From: Lachnospiraceae bacterium UBA5902
GTDB lineage: Bacteria; Bacillota; Clostridia; Lachnospirales; Lachnospiraceae
Length of the DNA: 64,000 bases
Reading direction: 5' to 3'
Assembly: GCA_002431865.1 (NCBI GenBank)
Contig: DJEI01000072.1
Coordinates: 61,586-125,585, forward strand
The stretch's first letter is position 1. Every line of letters begins with the position of its first letter. A program made the translations under genes and the position numbers. The notes below the pieces were generated by a model. It searched no databases, was not told the DNA's origin, and saw nothing but the letters and a program-made list of their open reading frames with translations. This document shows positions 62,797 to 64,000 of the stretch, one piece after another.

Positions 62797-63339
62797 TTAA
62801 TGAAGTTTCTGGATGAAAGTCCGATAGATCTGTAAATACTCCTCTTCTACGTCTGCAAATGGTCGGACGGTATAATCTGGTTCATTATGTATCTGCGGTT
62901 TCGGTAAAGGCTGCTTCTCGTGTAACAGATATGTAAGGTCGTACCATAGCATAGCATTGTCAATTTCCTTCAGAATTGCCTCTTCCTCATCATCTAATGT
63001 ATTTCCAAGAAAATGCGTATAAATCATATCAAGCAATTGATCTTCCAGCCGGTTATATTCCGGCAAGGTCTGCTTGAATGGACGCGGAACATCGGACATG
63101 TAACATTCACTTGCATCATGAATCAGACACGCAAGAACCAGACGTGCTGACAGCCCGCATGCCTGCGCTTCTTTCGCGCAGGCGATGCAATGCTGTCCAA
63201 CCGAGAAAAAGGTCTGTACATGCCCATTTCCGCGGCACAAAAGCGATAATGCATGCGCGATATCTTCGATACAAAGAAGGGATGCATCTGGATTGACCGG
63301 ATCAAAATGTTTTCCGGTGTAAGTAGTTATGTATGACAT
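62797..63339 (-). CDS. HD-domain phosphohydrolase (YfbR-like)
   Basis: 180 residues. HD-domain metal site made of the His in SVGQHCIACA, His-Asp in CLIHDASECYMSD and a later Asp in EIDNAMLWYD. The pattern is that of YfbR-type 5'-nucleotidases and related phosphohydrolases, so a nucleotide phosphatase is likely; the real substrate is open. AAAGGA precedes the ATG. It follows the small gene 63369-63584 by 29 bases on the same strand. Confidence 0.85.
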   Translation of the reverse strand: MSYITTYTGKHFDPVNPDASLLCIEDIAHALSLLCRGNGHVQTFFSVGQHCIACAKEAQACGLSARLVLACLIHDASECYMSDVPRPFKQTLPEYNRLEDQLLDMIYTHFLGNTLDDEEEAILKEIDNAMLWYDLTYLLHEKQPLPKPQIHNEPDYTVRPFADVEEEYLQIYRTFIQKLH

Positions 63340-63368
63340 AGTGTGTCCTTTCAGTTTCTGTAATGCTT

Positions 63369-63584
63369 TTAATAGATTTTCTTAATATCTCCGATTATAC
63401 CATACATCTTCCGGAAATGTGCAAGATCCGATGCATCTTGTATCAGCATAATGTCTTCAAATGCTTTTGTAGCATTGTCCTGAAATCCAGCCACCTGCTC
63501 TCCTGTGCAGATGCTGCATTTGATGACAGGTGTTTTCTCGGCTGGGTTGTAGGTGGTGTGTGATTTTTTGTGGAAAAGTTTCAT
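63369..63584 (-). CDS. small conserved-type protein, 71 residues
   Basis: Begins MKLFHKKSHTTYNPAEKTP at the ATG ending at 63584, with AAAGGAG 7-13 bases ahead. The core VIKCSICTGEQVAGF has a CxxC that may bind metal, and the C-terminus LAHFRKMYGI ends IKKIY. I recall similar small proteins in Lachnospiraceae with no known function. It precedes the HD gene on the same strand and may be cotranscribed. The CRISPR array begins about 58 bases upstream of it. Confidence 0.72.
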   Translation of the reverse strand: MKLFHKKSHTTYNPAEKTPVIKCSICTGEQVAGFQDNATKAFEDIMLIQDASDLAHFRKMYGIIGDIKKIY

Positions 63585-63642
63585 GGGCGGGCTCCTTTGA
63601 TGATGTTAAAATTAGTTTTGCTTGCAATAAGGCTTTTGCATA

Positions 63643-63670
63643 AGAATTCTCTCGCATATGCGGAGAATAT
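63643..63670 (-). repeat. degenerate terminal CRISPR repeat
   Basis: Only the GCATATGCGGAGAATAT half is recognisable; the other half is eroded. Last repeat-like unit at the leader-distal end, 62 bases before the next repeat. Confidence 0.8.
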
Positions 63671-63734
63671 TACAGCATACGTTGTGCTAGTTGCGGAACA
63701 GGTAGGTTCACCCCCGCGCATGCGGGGAATATAA

Positions 63735-63762
63735 TGTTCTTCGGAACCTGTGTGGGGAATAT
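63735..63762 (-). repeat. degenerate internal CRISPR repeat after a 2-base spacer
   Basis: Matches the consensus at about 20 of 28 positions, best in GTGTGGGGAATAT. It keeps the 61-base distance to the repeat at 63796 but begins 2 bases after the repeat 63705-63732. Its first half contains GTTC-TTCG-GAAC, a small tetraloop hairpin. Confidence 0.8.
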
Positions 63763-64000
63763 GCACGCACTAACAATTTCGATTATTTCGCGACAGGTTC
63801 AACCCCGCCCGTGCGGGGAATATTACATCTCGCATCGACTTGTTCGATTCGAGCGTGGGTTCAACCCCGTGCATGCGGGGAATATAATTGAACTGTCTGG
63901 CGCTGCTCTTCTACAATAGGTTCAACTCCGCCCGTGCGGGGAATATTTCACTCACACGACAACCAGTAGTTAGTAAGAAGGTTCAACCCCGCGTATGCGG

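Larger units (their letters stand above)
63643..64000 (-). CRISPR. type I-E-like CRISPR array, leader-distal end, runs off the window
   Basis: 28-base repeats of the form GGTTCAACCCCG-NNNN-TGCGGGGAATAT start at 63643 (degenerate), 63705, 63735 (degenerate), 63796, 63858, 63919 and 63980 (cut by the window end). Spacers are 34 (63671-63704), 2 (63733-63734), 33 (63763-63795), 34 (63824-63857), 33 (63886-63918) and 33 bases (63947-63979). The palindromic CCCCG...CGGGG stem and 61-base period are those of type I-E. The reverse complement aligns with known transcribed I-E repeats ending in a handle like TTGAACC, so transcription is on the minus strand and this is the tail. No cas gene is in the window. 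Confidence 0.92.

Noticed and set aside
63581-63766. Minus-strand ORF of 61 residues across the CRISPR tail
   Set aside because: Its peptide contains PRMRGG, a well-known product of translating I-E repeats; it overlaps repeats and spacers and has no ribosome-binding site.

Overview
The window looks like a chromosomal segment of a spore-forming anaerobic member of the Lachnospiraceae (Firmicutes, Clostridia). This is inferred from gene content and order, not from a marker gene: the run TIGR03960 radical SAM - DUF2344 - RNase G - L21 - Prp - L27 - ObgE - YhbY - NadD - YqeK - RsfS is the clostridial arrangement, L27 carries the Prp-cleaved N-terminal extension, sporulation genes yqfC/yqfD are present, and several small proteins are of a kind common in gut Lachnospiraceae. 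Almost every gene is on the + strand. No rRNA or tRNA gene was seen.

Layout. 1-6.5 kb: L,D-transpeptidase (cut by the window edge), purine nucleoside phosphorylase, a short MetH, then ilvN-ilvC with their own promoter and terminator. 6.5-14.3 kb: anti-sigma-like membrane protein, polA, coaE, a long FtsA-like ATPase and a membrane diguanylate cyclase. 14.3-18.8 kb: pta-ackA, rpmF and plsX-rnc. 18.8-30.3 kb: smc, ftsY, threonine ammonia-lyase, an ASKHA (corrinoid-activator-like) protein, a cytosolic beta-lactamase-fold protein, an MBL hydrolase, and the ACT/DUF711 pair. 30.3-40 kb: the ribosome/RNA block listed above, followed by an HD-GYP membrane protein. 40-45.2 kb: lexA (reverse) diverging from a partial histidine operon hisZGDBI. 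45.2-49 kb: a 44-residue membrane protein, alaS, clpP, rpsU. 49-53.6 kb: yqfC-yqfD-phoH, ybeY, a DUF3048 lipoprotein and a BofC-like protein. 53.6-59.9 kb: two FAD oxidoreductases, proB, DUF896, 5-formyl-THF cyclo-ligase, patatin, and a cytidylate-kinase-like protein.

The last 4 kb is the accessory part. It holds a frameshifted PAS-type remnant of a diguanylate cyclase lying against the 3' end of a XerS-like tyrosine recombinase, a GH17-like protein that seems to lack an internal segment, a folded intergenic element, an HD hydrolase with a small protein, and the decayed distal end of a type I-E-like CRISPR array that runs off the right edge. By comparison with known I-E repeats the array is read on the minus strand, so its leader and any cas genes should lie to the right of the window.

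Control signals visible by eye include nine housekeeping promoters with 16-17 bp spacers on + strand genes or their minus-strand neighbours, a SOS box at lexA, a sigma-E-like promoter before yqfC, an L21-type leader, a foldable rpsU leader, and seven hairpin terminators. Nothing here was found that is clearly a wholly new system. The most unusual items are the CRISPR tail with a spacer collapsed to 2 nt, the 42-bp tandem duplication inside RNase G, the Cys-Gly cleavage site of LexA, the recombinase/pseudogene junction and the folded intergenic element.
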